DNA of 45,881 bases from JB111 sp052093225 (GTDB taxonomy: Bacteria; Actinomycetota; Actinomycetes; Actinomycetales; Actinomycetaceae): the NCBI GenBank assembly GCA_052093225.1, contig JBQDDG010000028.1, forward strand, positions 1-45,881, in the 5' to 3' direction. Below, one piece after another: positions 1 through 8,049 of the stretch. The notes below the pieces were generated by a model, which was given only the letters and a program-made list of their open reading frames with translations, did not search any database and had not been told where the DNA came from. Made by a program: the position numbers and the translations under genes. Position 1 is the first letter of the stretch, and every line of letters begins with the position of its first letter.

Positions 1-114
1 CACCGGGTCTTCCCTCGTTCCCCCACCCCCTCGCCCCCCCCACCCCCTCCCCCTATCCCCCGGCCACGCCCGGGCGGCCCCGCCCCCCCCCCCCCCGGGG
101 CCGGCCCCCTCGCC
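1..114. repeat. C-rich low-complexity tract
   Basis: The + strand is almost only C with scattered G, T and a few A, including a run of 14 C at 83-96. No coding signal or RNA gene is visible. It lies beyond the 3' end of the minus-strand araC-type gene and directly abuts a 20-bp tandem repeat. It may be real low-complexity spacer or poorly resolved sequence near the window edge. Confidence 0.7.
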
Positions 115-214
115 GCTGTCACCCGGCGTCGTCCGTTGTCACCCGGTGCCGACTGTTGCCACTCGGCGCCGGTCGTTGCTATCCGGCGCCGGCCGCAGTC
201 ACCGGCCGCCGTCA
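115..214. repeat. 20-bp degenerate tandem repeat, five units
   Basis: Five consecutive 20-bp units start at 115, 135, 155, 175 and 195. Each follows the pattern G-(T/C)-TG-YC-AYYCGGYGCCGNCY with a few substitutions, for example gttgtcacccggtgccgact and gttgctatccggcgccggcc. The last unit contains the stop codon (212-214) of the minus-strand regulator gene, so the array continues the 3' end of that gene outward. The period is exact while the bases drift. Confidence 0.8.
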
Positions 215-1252
215 CCCGCAGTTGGTGCGCGGCACCGCGTAGCCGCCAGAACGCGGCCGCTCGTCGCTGGGCGAGAGCCCGAACCGGTCCTTGTAGACCC
301 GTGAGAGGTGCGCGGGCGCGGCGAGGCCCCACCGACGGCCGAGGTCGGCGAGGGGGATCCCTGCGAGTGCCGGGTCCCGGACGTCACGCCGGGCGCGCGC
401 CAGCCGGCGGTCCGTGACGAAACGCGGCGCGCTCGTGCCCTCCGACGCGAGCACGCGGCTGAGATGGCGCTCGGAGATGCCGATCCCCGCCGCGACGGAC
501 TCCGCCCCGAGGTCGGGGTCGGCCAGGTGGTCGTCGACGAGGTGCTGCGCCAGCAGGAAGTAGCTCCGGAGCGAGGGGGCGGCGCCCGGCACGCACAGCC
601 GCAACGCCTCCAGGACGTCCGCCGGTCGCCAGTCGCTCCCGGCCAGGGCGTGGGGGTGCGGCCGACCGGCGGCAGGCAGCCCGGCGCCGGCCGCCGGCGT
701 CTCGTCGCGCAGGTCCGCCGAGTCGTGCCAGCGCGCACCGCGCAGCATCGTCGACGTCAGGGTCGTCACGCGCGGGTCCGCCACACCGCCGGGACGCGGC
801 TCGAGGACCCGGGAGACCGCGGTCCTGGCCGTGACGGCGGTGAGGAAGTCGCCCCGGGGGACCAGCCACATGAGCAGGTGCATGCCCCGCCCGTAGGCCC
901 GCCGGAAGGGGAGGTCGGCGTCGAAGACCATCACCTGCCCGGTGGCCACCACAGAGCGTCTGCCCAGGCCGTCGCCGTGGGCGGCGCCGCCGAGCTGGGC
1001 GGCGACCGCGACGGCGTCGGTGGGCCAGTCGTCGATGTCCCGCGCGGACCGCCCCACCACGTGGCTGCGTGCCGCGACCTCCGCGACGACGGTGTCCTCC
1101 GTCCTCGTCGAGCGGATCCGCGCGTTCATCGGCGTCCTGCCGGGAGTCCGGACCGAGATCTTGTGCAGCAGGTCGGCGCTCACCGACTCCCAGCGCGCCG
1201 TCCGTTCGGCGGGCAGCACCGAGCCGGTGCTGAACTCCCGGATCCCGGTCAT
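212..1252 (-). CDS. AraC-family transcriptional regulator
   Basis: A 346-residue DNA-binding regulator. The N-terminal half (about 1-190) resembles the AraC-binding-like domain in which effectors are sensed, with a FSTGSVLPAERTARWES-type opening. The C-terminal 100 residues hold the double helix-turn-helix of the family, with GIGISERHLSRVLASEG as the first helix pair and PLADLGRRWGLAAPAHLSRV leading into YKDRFGLSPSD as the second. The ATG start at 1252 has a GGAGGGA-type ribosome site before it. It is divergent from the QorB-like reductase, which is a plausible target because AraC/reductase pairs of this kind are common; the effector is unknown. The stop codon lies inside a 20-bp tandem repeat. 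Confidence 0.88.
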   Translation of the reverse strand: MTGIREFSTGSVLPAERTARWESVSADLLHKISVRTPGRTPMNARIRSTRTEDTVVAEVAARSHVVGRSARDIDDWPTDAVAVAAQLGGAAHGDGLGRRSVVATGQVMVFDADLPFRRAYGRGMHLLMWLVPRGDFLTAVTARTAVSRVLEPRPGGVADPRVTTLTSTMLRGARWHDSADLRDETPAAGAGLPAAGRPHPHALAGSDWRPADVLEALRLCVPGAAPSLRSYFLLAQHLVDDHLADPDLGAESVAAGIGISERHLSRVLASEGTSAPRFVTDRRLARARRDVRDPALAGIPLADLGRRWGLAAPAHLSRVYKDRFGLSPSDERPRSGGYAVPRTNCG

Positions 1253-1381
1253 CGATCGTCCCTCCGCGTCGCGCGCCCTCGCGCGGCACCGCCATGAGGA
1301 TGCCCCCGGCGCACCGGAGCGTCAAGGGAGGCCCGCTGTCCGGGCGTCGGTGTCCGCGGCGGGCGCTGAACGCCGTCGACG

Positions 1382-1404
1382 TGGTCCGTCCGAGGGACGG
1401 ACCA
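1382..1404. promoter_or_regulatory. 10-bp perfect inverted repeat in divergent promoter region
   Basis: TGGTCCGTCC, a 3-base centre (GAG), then GGACGGACCA form a perfect inverted repeat about midway between the AraC regulator and the QorB-like gene. The position fits an operator or a transcript hairpin. The rest of 1253-1534 shows no gene. Function is inferred from position only. Confidence 0.45.
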
Positions 1405-1534
1405 GGGGCCCGCGCGGGAATGTCCGGGAGCGGAACGTGTTGGTACCGGATGACGCCGCCGCGCACCTCCCGCCCTCGTGCGGGCGCGGGTGCGCGCGTG
1501 CGAACCACCTCAGCACGCCCATCGAAGGAGCAGC

Positions 1535-2386
1535 ATGACCATCCTCGTCACCGGGGCCGGCGGACAGCTCGGCCACCTCGTCGTCGACCACCTCATCGCC
1601 CGCGGCACGTCCGCCGGGGACATCGTGGCCGGCGCGCGCACCACCGAGAAGGCGTCGGACCTCGCGGAGCGCGGCGTGCGCGTGGTCCCGCTCGACTACG
1701 AGGACGCGGACTCCGTGCAGGCGGCGCTCGACGGCGTCGACACCGTCGTCCTCGTCTCCGGCAGCGAGGTCGGCCGGCGGGCCGCCCAGCACCGGGCGGT
1801 CATCGACGCCGCCGTCTCGGCGGGGGTGGGGTCGCTGATCTACACCAGCCTGCTCAACGCCACGTCGAGCAGCTCGCCGCTCGCCCCCGAGCACGTGGAG
1901 ACCGAGGAGATGATCGCGGCGTCGGGGCTCTCCGCCACCATCCTGCGCAACGGCTGGTACGCCGAGAACTACGTCGCGAACCTCGACGCCGTGCGCGCGA
2001 CGGGTGAGCTCGTCGGCAACGCGGGCGGCGGCAAGGTCGCCGCGGCGGCGCGCAACGACTTCGCGGAGGCGGCGGCCGTCGTCGCGCTCGGCGAGGGGCA
2101 CGGTGGCCAGACGTACGAGCTCGCCGGCGACGCGCTCACCTTCGACGAGATCGCCACCGCGATGGGAGAGGTCGTCGGCCGCGCCGTCACCTACCGGTCC
2201 GTCTCCGCGGACGAGCACACCGAGATCCTCACGGACGCCGGACTCGACGCCGGGACGATCTCGTTCCTCACCGCCGTCGACTCCGGGATCGCCGACGGCG
2301 ACCTCGACTCCTCGTCCGACGACCTCGCCGTGCTCATCGGCCGTCCGACGACCCCGTTGGAGGACGCGCTGCGCGCAGCGGTGTGA
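1535..2386 (+). CDS. NAD(P)-binding NmrA/QorB-like quinone reductase
   Basis: A 283-residue atypical short-chain dehydrogenase. It opens with the Rossmann motif VTGAGGQLGHLVVDHL (about residues 4-19) and keeps the NmrA/QorB layout: acidic DYEDADSVQAALDGVDTVVL, then SLIYTSLLNA and the ILRNGWYAENY segment typical of quinone oxidoreductase 2 (QorB). The family uses NADPH to reduce quinones or acts as a redox sensor. The ATG at 1535 is chosen because GAAGGAGC precedes it; upstream in-frame residues are arginine-rich and non-coding in character. A strong terminator follows the stop. It is probably controlled by the divergent AraC protein. Substrate not determinable from sequence. Confidence 0.85.
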   Translation: MTILVTGAGGQLGHLVVDHLIARGTSAGDIVAGARTTEKASDLAERGVRVVPLDYEDADSVQAALDGVDTVVLVSGSEVGRRAAQHRAVIDAAVSAGVGSLIYTSLLNATSSSSPLAPEHVETEEMIAASGLSATILRNGWYAENYVANLDAVRATGELVGNAGGGKVAAAARNDFAEAAAVVALGEGHGGQTYELAGDALTFDEIATAMGEVVGRAVTYRSVSADEHTEILTDAGLDAGTISFLTAVDSGIADGDLDSSSDDLAVLIGRPTTPLEDALRAAV

Positions 2387-2394
2387 CCGCGGAC

Positions 2395-2428
2395 GGCCGG
2401 GGCCGCCGGTGGTCCGGCGGCCCCGGCC
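2395..2428 (+). terminator. Intrinsic-type terminator hairpin after the QorB-like gene
   Basis: A perfect 15-bp stem (GGCCGGGGCCGCCGG / CCGGCGGCCCCGGCC) with a TGGT loop begins 8 bases after the stop codon and is followed by TTGT. It is G/C rich with a weak T tail, as is usual in actinobacteria. Confidence 0.75.
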
Positions 2429-2567
2429 TTGTCCGTATCGGCCACGTCGGGTTCCACGACGCTGCGCCGGTGCCTCTCGCGGGCTGCGCGAGGAAAGATG
2501 GACGGCGTGGCGTCGACGCGTGCATGCCGTCCAACCGTGCCGGTGGGCGCGCGACGCCGCGGCACGA

Positions 2568-2616
2568 GCTATAGCAACGAGATATGGCAGCGCGGCGCAA
2601 CCGCTATTGGACGTAT
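2568..2616 (+). promoter_or_regulatory. Candidate LysR-regulated promoter before maleylacetate reductase
   Basis: GCTATAGC (2568-2575, palindromic) is followed by GATATGG and, 31 bases on, by TTGGACGTAT (2607-2616). The same two elements, CTATAG and TTGGACGTAT, occur before the hydroxylase gene at 5911-5945 with different spacing. This stretch is strikingly A/T-rich for the window. TTGGAC may serve as a -35 element. The 2429-2709 gap otherwise holds no convincing gene. Regulation by the local LysR protein is inferred. Confidence 0.5.
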
Positions 2617-2709
2617 GTCGCGGAGCGGGCCGACACTGGCGGCGACGCGCCACGGCGGCGCCGGGCGACCCGCTCGTCCTCTGCCGTCGCCCACATGGAG
2701 GTGGAACTG

Positions 2710-3810
2710 ATGTCCGGCACGACAACGACGTTCGTCGCTCATCCGCAGCGGGTCGTCTCCGGAGCCGGCGCCGCGCGCACGGCGCTCGCCGGCGAGATCG
2801 AGGCCGTCGGAGGCGGGCCGGTCCTCGTCGTCGTCTCCGAGCGGGAGGCCGCGATCGCCGAGGCGCCGCTGGCCGCCCTCGCCGGGTCGGGCATCGAGGT
2901 CGCCGCGACGTTCACCGACGTGCGCCCGCACGTGCCGGCCGACGCCGCCGAGGCGGCGCGCGCCGTCGCCCGCGAGCACGGGGTGCGCACCGTGCTGTCC
3001 GTCGGGGGCGGATCGACGACGGGGCTCGCGAAGGCGGTCGCCCTCACGGACGACGTGCGGATCGTCGCCGTCCCGACGACGTACGCGGGCTCCGAGGCCA
3101 CCGTCGTCTGGGGGATCACCGAGAACCAGCGCAAGACCAACGGCTCCGATCCGCGGGTGCTCCCGGCGTCGATCGTCTACGACCCCGAGCTCACCGTCAC
3201 GCTGCCCGCCGGCCTCTCGGTGACGTCCGGGCTCAACGCGATGGCCCACTGCATCGACTCCCTGTGGGGCCCCTCGGCGTCGACGGTCACCGACGCGTAT
3301 GCGACCGAGGGCATCCGGGCCCTGGGCCAGGGCCTCGCCCCCGTGGTGACCGACGGGTCGGACCTCGCGGCGCGTGCGCGCCTGCAGGACGCGACCTACC
3401 TTGCCGCGGCCGCGTTCTCGGCCGCCGGCTCGGGCATGCACCACAAGATCTGCCACGTCCTCGGCGGACGGTTCGACCTCGAGCACGCCGCCCTGCACAC
3501 CGTGGTGCTGCCGCACGTCCTCGCCTTCAACGCGGAGGCCGCCCCGGGCGCCGCCGGCCGAGTGGCGTCGGCGCTCGGCGCGGCCGGCTACGGGGACGGC
3601 GGTGACGCCGTCGGGGCGCTGCTCGCGCTCTACGACGCGCTCGACGCCCCCCGTTCCCTCGGGGCGCTCGGGCTGCGCGAGGAGGACCTCGACGAGGCGG
3701 CCGAGCTGGCGCTGGAGAAGATCCCGGCGTCCAACCCCCGCGCCGTCGACGTGGCGCAGCTGCGTGCGCTCCTCGGGCGTGCCCAGTCGGGCGAACGTCC
3801 GACCGCCTGA
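2710..3810 (+). CDS. Maleylacetate reductase
   Basis: A 366-residue member of the iron-type alcohol dehydrogenase superfamily that reduces maleylacetate to beta-ketoadipate with NAD(P)H, the last peripheral step of hydroxyquinol breakdown. Diagnostic blocks are VGGGSTTGLAKAVAL (about 98-112), VPTTYAGSEATVVWG (121-135), SGLNAMAHCIDSLW (173-186) and GMHHKICHVLGG. The maleylacetate reductase subgroup replaces part of the iron-site pattern of true Fe-alcohol dehydrogenases, which fits the sequence here. The ATG at 2710 follows GGAGGTGGAACTG; an in-frame ATG at 2584 would add 42 arginine-rich residues and is rejected. The ring-cleavage dioxygenase that makes its substrate lies 104 bp downstream, likely in the same transcript. 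Confidence 0.92.
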   Translation: MSGTTTTFVAHPQRVVSGAGAARTALAGEIEAVGGGPVLVVVSEREAAIAEAPLAALAGSGIEVAATFTDVRPHVPADAAEAARAVAREHGVRTVLSVGGGSTTGLAKAVALTDDVRIVAVPTTYAGSEATVVWGITENQRKTNGSDPRVLPASIVYDPELTVTLPAGLSVTSGLNAMAHCIDSLWGPSASTVTDAYATEGIRALGQGLAPVVTDGSDLAARARLQDATYLAAAAFSAAGSGMHHKICHVLGGRFDLEHAALHTVVLPHVLAFNAEAAPGAAGRVASALGAAGYGDGGDAVGALLALYDALDAPRSLGALGLREEDLDEAAELALEKIPASNPRAVDVAQLRALLGRAQSGERPTA

Positions 3811-3914
3811 CTCCCGGGGCGGCCGCACGGCACGGCCGGCGGGCCGCCCGGGCGCCCGGCCGCGCCAGATCCTGCCACCACCCACAGCCACGGACATGAC
3901 ATGGAGGTCATGAG

Positions 3915-4883
3915 ATGAACACGGTTCCCCCCGCGCCCGAGCCGGGCTCCGAGCAGGAGCGCCGCGAGGCCCAGGTGCTCGAGGAGGTGCTCGCCAGCTT
4001 CGCGGGCACCCCCGACGCACGGCTGAAGGAGGTGATGGAGAAGCTGGTCACGCATCTCCACGCCTTCATCCGCGACGTGCGCCTCACCCAGGACGAGTGG
4101 GACGACGCCATCGCGTTCCTCCGTGCCGCCGGCGACATCACCAACGACGCGCGCCAGGAGTTCATCCTCCTCTCCGACGTGCTCGGGGCCTCGATGCTTA
4201 CCGTCGCCGTCAACGAACCCGCCCGGGGCGATGCCACCGAGGCCACCGTGTTCGGGCCGTTCTTCGTGGACGACGCCCCGCACGTCGAGCTCGGCGGGGA
4301 CATTGCGCAGGGCGCGGCGGGCACCCCGTCGTGGGTGACCGGCTCCGTCCGCGACACCGAGGGAAACCCGATCGCCGGTGCTCGCCTGGAGGTGTGGGAG
4401 GCCGACGACGACGGTTTCTACGACGTCCAGTACGAGGACGGCCGCACCGAGGGGCGCGCCCACCTCTTCTCCGCCGACGACGGCAGCTTCCGGTTCTGGG
4501 GCGTCCAGCCGACCCCGTACCCCATCCCGCACGACGGCCCCGTCGGCAAGCTCCTGGAGGCCACCGACCGGTCGCCGATGCGGGCCTCGCACCTGCACTT
4601 CATGGTCACCGCGCCGGGCTACCGGCGGCTCGTCACGCACATCTTCGTGCGCGGCGACGAGCTGCTGAAGTCCGACGCCGTGTTCGGCGTCAAGGAGTCC
4701 CTCGTCAAGGACTGGATCTGGCACGAGGCCGACGAGCCCACTCCCGACGGCCGTGAGGTCGGCGAGAGGTGGACCTCCTGCGAGTTCGACGTGGTCCTCG
4801 CGCACGCCGAGGACGGTGACGCGCAGGAGCCGTCCGGCGCCGCGCCGAGGTCGAGCGCCCAGATGACCGGACGCGACGGCTGA
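3915..4883 (+). CDS. Intradiol dioxygenase, probably hydroxyquinol 1,2-dioxygenase
   Basis: A 322-residue non-haem Fe(III) enzyme that cleaves a catechol-type ring between the two hydroxyls; with hydroxyquinol it gives maleylacetate. The N-terminal catechol dioxygenase helical domain (about 20-115, including LKEVMEKLVTHLHAFIRDV) is followed by the beta-sandwich catalytic domain. Predicted iron ligands are Y169 (GFYDVQY), Y202 (TPYPIPHDGP), H226 and H228 (ASHLHFMV). The TPYPIPHDGPVG stretch is typical of the hydroxyquinol branch rather than catechol 1,2-dioxygenase. Adjacency to maleylacetate reductase supports the hydroxyquinol assignment. The ATG start is preceded by ATGGAGGTCATGAG. The C-terminal 20 residues are low-complexity tail. 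Homodimer expected, cytoplasmic. Confidence 0.9.
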   Translation: MNTVPPAPEPGSEQERREAQVLEEVLASFAGTPDARLKEVMEKLVTHLHAFIRDVRLTQDEWDDAIAFLRAAGDITNDARQEFILLSDVLGASMLTVAVNEPARGDATEATVFGPFFVDDAPHVELGGDIAQGAAGTPSWVTGSVRDTEGNPIAGARLEVWEADDDGFYDVQYEDGRTEGRAHLFSADDGSFRFWGVQPTPYPIPHDGPVGKLLEATDRSPMRASHLHFMVTAPGYRRLVTHIFVRGDELLKSDAVFGVKESLVKDWIWHEADEPTPDGREVGERWTSCEFDVVLAHAEDGDAQEPSGAAPRSSAQMTGRDG

Positions 4884-4926
4884 CCGCTCCGGCGCCCGGC
4901 TCCGTCCGCCGGATGGCGGGCGCGCG

Positions 4927-5901
4927 TCACCAGCCTGTGGAGGGGGCGTCGCCGTCGTCGGAGAGCGGGCGGGCGAGGTGGGCACCCAGCTGGTCCGGCT
5001 CCGGCGTCCGCAGCGCCGCCGAGAGGAACTCGCGCAGCGCCGCGGACGGCGTGCCGTCCCGCCACACCACGACGGCCTCGAGCTCGCCGAGCGGCCGCCT
5101 CGGCAGCGCCAGGTGCACGCCGCCCGGGACGACGGCCCGCACGGAGCTCGGCAGCACGGCGACCCTGCCGCCCGCCGCGACCAGGGCGAGGGCCTCGGCG
5201 GTCGTCGCCGTCGCACCTGGGGACGGCGTGGCAGCGCCGACCTCCGCCCACGCGGCGGCGAGGATCTCGGCGACGGCCGGCACGGACGGGGTCCGGCGCG
5301 GCAGCACCCAGGCGTCGTGGGCGAGGTCGGCGAGGTCCACCACCGCGGAACCGGCGAGCCGGTGCCCGGGCGGGAGGGCCACGAGCAGCTGTTCGCGGCG
5401 CGCGACGGCCGTCTGGAGCCCGCCCGCCGTGGAGTTGGCAAGCACGTTCGCGTCGGCCGCGTACACCATCCCCACCGCGGCCTGTTCGGAGCGGACGGCT
5501 CCGACCACCGCCGCGGGGCTCGTGGCCGTCACGTCCAGGGTCACCTCCGACGACCGCGACGCGAAGAGCCCCACCACGGCCGGCAACCAGCCCCAGGACG
5601 CGACGGGCTCCGCCGCGATCGACAGGCGCCCCACCCGGCCCTCGCCGACCGCCCGGGCGCGGGAGACGGCGTCGTCGAGATGGTCGAGGAGATGGCGGAC
5701 CTCCTCGGCGAGGTACCGCCCCGCTTCGGTCGGCTCGACGCCGCGGGCGTGGCGGACGAGGAGCGGGGTCCCGACCTCCCGCTCCACCTGCTGGATCGCC
5801 GAGGACAGCGGTGGCTGCGTCATGCCGAGCCGGTCGGCCGCGCGGGAGACCGAGCGCTCGTCGACGACGGTGGCGAGGTACCTGAGGTGGCGCAGCTCCA
5901 T
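4927..5901 (-). CDS. LysR-family transcriptional regulator of the hydroxyquinol block
   Basis: A 324-residue LysR-type regulator. The N-terminal winged helix is clear (MELRHLRYLATVVDERSVSR, then AADRLGMTQPPLSSAIQQVE and GTPLLVRHARGVEPTEAGR), followed by a linker helix and the periplasmic-binding-protein-like effector domain (about 90-300). It is convergent with the dioxygenase gene and divergent from the hydroxylase, the usual place for a LysR activator that also represses itself. Candidate operator elements lie just upstream of its own start and before maleylacetate reductase. The effector is probably a pathway aromatic or maleylacetate-type intermediate; this is inference. Confidence 0.9.
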   Translation of the reverse strand: MELRHLRYLATVVDERSVSRAADRLGMTQPPLSSAIQQVEREVGTPLLVRHARGVEPTEAGRYLAEEVRHLLDHLDDAVSRARAVGEGRVGRLSIAAEPVASWGWLPAVVGLFASRSSEVTLDVTATSPAAVVGAVRSEQAAVGMVYAADANVLANSTAGGLQTAVARREQLLVALPPGHRLAGSAVVDLADLAHDAWVLPRRTPSVPAVAEILAAAWAEVGAATPSPGATATTAEALALVAAGGRVAVLPSSVRAVVPGGVHLALPRRPLGELEAVVVWRDGTPSAALREFLSAALRTPEPDQLGAHLARPLSDDGDAPSTGW

Positions 5902-5909
5902 ACGACGAA

Positions 5910-5947
5910 CCTATAGCAGCACATAGAACTTGGTGTTGGACGTATAG
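5910..5947. promoter_or_regulatory. Candidate LysR operator / hydroxylase promoter
   Basis: CCTATAGCAGCACATAG contains CTAT-N8-ATAG dyad symmetry at 5911-5926; it is followed by TTGGACGTAT at 5936-5945 and a closing TATAGG that mirrors the opening CCTATA. The region sits between the divergent LysR and hydroxylase genes, starts 9 bases from the lysR ATG, and shares CTATAGCA and TTGGACGTAT with the promoter region at 2568-2616. Binding by the local LysR protein is inferred. Confidence 0.55.
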
Positions 5948-6089
5948 GCAGGGCCCGAGCAGACTGGCAGCAGCACGGCAGGGCGGCCGGTGCGCGAGCT
6001 TCCGCGGCGAGGCGGACCGGCGCTCAGGCCCCGGGGCGCTCGCGCGGCGGGCGCCCATGGACGGACACCCGAAGGAGAGAGATCCGCTC

Positions 6090-7916
6090 ATGAGCATCAC
6101 CGACCGCACGCTCGAGAACGAGACCGAGCCGGACCTGAGCCACGGACAGCGTCTCGACGACGAGGCGCCGGCCGACGTCCACACCGACGTCCTCGTCATC
6201 GGCTCCGGGCCCGCGGGCTCGTCCGCCGCTCTCTTCCTCGCGAGCGCCGGCGTCGACGTGCTCGTGCTGACGAAGTACCGGTGGACCGCGCACACCCCCC
6301 GCGCGCACATCACCAACCAGCGCACCGTCGAGATCATGCGCGACATGGGCCTCGAGGACGAGATCAAGAAGCAGGCCACGCCCCACGAGCTCATGGGCAA
6401 CACCGCGTTCTGCACCTCGCTCGTCGGGGAGGAGTTCGGCCGCGTCCAGGCGTGGGGGACCCGCCCCGACCGGGAGGCCGACTACGTCGCCGCGAGCCCG
6501 TCGCTCAACTGCGACCTCCCGCAGACCTACTTCGAACCGATCCTCGTCTCGGCCGCCGCCACCCGGGGTGCGCGGTTCCGGTTCGACACCGAGTACCTCT
6601 CGCTCGAGCAGGACGAGGCCGGGGTCACCGCGCTCGTGCGCGACCGGCGCTCGGGGCTGACCTACCGCGTCCGGGCCCGGTACGTCATCGGTGCCGACGG
6701 CGGGCGGTCCGCCATCGCCGAGCAGCTCGAGGTGCCCATGGAGGGCCAGATGGACGTCGCGGGGTCGATGAACATCGTGTGCCACATGGACCTCACCGAG
6801 CTCGTCGGGCACCGCCCCTCGGTCCTGTACTGGGTGCTGCGGCCCGGAGCGACGATCGGCGGCATCGGCCTGGGGCTCGTCCGCATGGTGCGCCCCTGGA
6901 ACGAGTGGCTCATCACCTGGGGATACGACATCGACGAGCCGCCGCCGGAGCTCACCGAGGAGTCGGCCACGCAGATCGTGCGCGACCTCATCGGCGTCCC
7001 CGACCTCCCGGTCACCATCCGCTCGCTCTCGCTGTGGGGCAACAACAAGATGTGGGCGAAGGAGAACACGTCGGGCCGGGTGTTCCTCGTCGGGGACGCC
7101 GTCCACCGGCACCCGCCGTCGAACGGCCTCGGTTCCAACACCTCCGTGGGTGACTCCTACAACCTCGCCTGGAAGATCGCCGCCGTCCTCAAGGGGCAGG
7201 CCGGCGAGGGCCTCCTGGACAGCTACTCCGAGGAGCGCCTGCCGATCGCCGAGCAGATCGTGCTGCGCGCGAACAGGTCGATCGAGGAGTTCGGCGAGAT
7301 CCTGGACGCCCTCGGCGTCCAGGAGGGGCAGTCGATCGAGGAGATGGAGGCGACGATCGAGTCCCGCAAGGACGCGACGCCGGAGGGTGCCGCGAAGCGC
7401 GAGGCGCTCCGGGTGGCGATGCGCCGCAAGGACTACGAGTTCAACGCGCACGGCGTGGAGCTCGGCCAGCGCTACGCCTCGGGCGCCGTCGTGAGCGACG
7501 GGACCCCGGAGCCGGAGTACAGGCGCGACCCGGAGCTCTACTACCACCCGACGACCTGGCCCGGTGCGCGCCTGCCGCACGCCTGGCTCGGCGAGCAGGG
7601 CCGCAACGTCTCGACCCATGACATCGCGGGCAAGGGGCGCTTCGCCGTCCTCACCGGCATCGGCGGCGACGCCTGGGCGCGTGCGGCGCGCGAGCTCGGG
7701 GAGGAGCTGGGCATCGACGTCGTCGCGCACGTCGTCGGCCCCGGGCAGCAGTACACCGACCTCTACGACGACTGGGCGCGCCTGCGCGAGGTCGACGACG
7801 ACGGCGTGGTCCTCGTCCGGCCGGACATGCACGTGGCCTGGCGGTCCCGGTCGCTCGCGGCGGACCCCGCCGCCGAGCTGCGCGCCGCGCTGCGACAGGT
7901 GCTCGCCCTCGACTGA
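6090..7916 (+). CDS. FAD-dependent phenol/resorcinol hydroxylase
   Basis: A 608-residue group A flavoprotein monooxygenase in the 2,4-dichlorophenol 6-monooxygenase / phenol 2-monooxygenase family. FAD is bound through VLVIGSGPAGSSAALFLA (GxGxxG at 38-43), the DG motif VIGADGGRSAI (about 198-208) and the GD motif GRVFLVGDAVHRHPP (about 329-343). The C-terminal 150 residues form the thioredoxin-like domain of this family. It should add a hydroxyl ortho to an existing one using NAD(P)H and O2; with resorcinol the product is hydroxyquinol, the substrate of the dioxygenase in the same block. The ATG at 6090 follows GAAGGAGAGAGATCCGCTC. It is divergent from and probably activated by the LysR protein. 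The exact phenol is not provable from sequence. Confidence 0.88.
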   Translation: MSITDRTLENETEPDLSHGQRLDDEAPADVHTDVLVIGSGPAGSSAALFLASAGVDVLVLTKYRWTAHTPRAHITNQRTVEIMRDMGLEDEIKKQATPHELMGNTAFCTSLVGEEFGRVQAWGTRPDREADYVAASPSLNCDLPQTYFEPILVSAAATRGARFRFDTEYLSLEQDEAGVTALVRDRRSGLTYRVRARYVIGADGGRSAIAEQLEVPMEGQMDVAGSMNIVCHMDLTELVGHRPSVLYWVLRPGATIGGIGLGLVRMVRPWNEWLITWGYDIDEPPPELTEESATQIVRDLIGVPDLPVTIRSLSLWGNNKMWAKENTSGRVFLVGDAVHRHPPSNGLGSNTSVGDSYNLAWKIAAVLKGQAGEGLLDSYSEERLPIAEQIVLRANRSIEEFGEILDALGVQEGQSIEEMEATIESRKDATPEGAAKREALRVAMRRKDYEFNAHGVELGQRYASGAVVSDGTPEPEYRRDPELYYHPTTWPGARLPHAWLGEQGRNVSTHDIAGKGRFAVLTGIGGDAWARAARELGEELGIDVVAHVVGPGQQYTDLYDDWARLREVDDDGVVLVRPDMHVAWRSRSLAADPAAELRAALRQVLALD

Positions 7917-7926
7917 CCACCCCTCT

Positions 7927-7995
7927 TTCGTCGAGATTGCGGTGGGGGAGAGACGTACCGCACTCCGGGTGGTGACCAACCGCAATCTCGACGAA
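7927..7995. repeat. Inverted repeat with 17-bp perfect arms (dispersed motif)
   Basis: TTCGTCGAGATTGCGGT (7927-7943) and its exact reverse complement (7979-7995) face each other across 35 bases, starting 11 bases after the hydroxylase stop. The transcript could form a stable stem ending the catabolic transcript. The core ACCGCAATCTCGACGA also occurs three times in tandem at 20603-20664, so this is a dispersed repeat element in this genome, not just a terminator. Confidence 0.8.
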
Positions 7996-8049
7996 GGGGT
8001 GGGCGTCGGCGTCGGCGTGGGCGCAGCTTTTCCGGCATACCGTCGGGGT

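Noticed and set aside
3813..3852. Hairpin between maleylacetate reductase and the dioxygenase as a terminator
   Set aside because: The arms CCCGGGGCGGCC and GGCCGCCCGGG pair imperfectly and have no tail; the genes are more likely co-transcribed.
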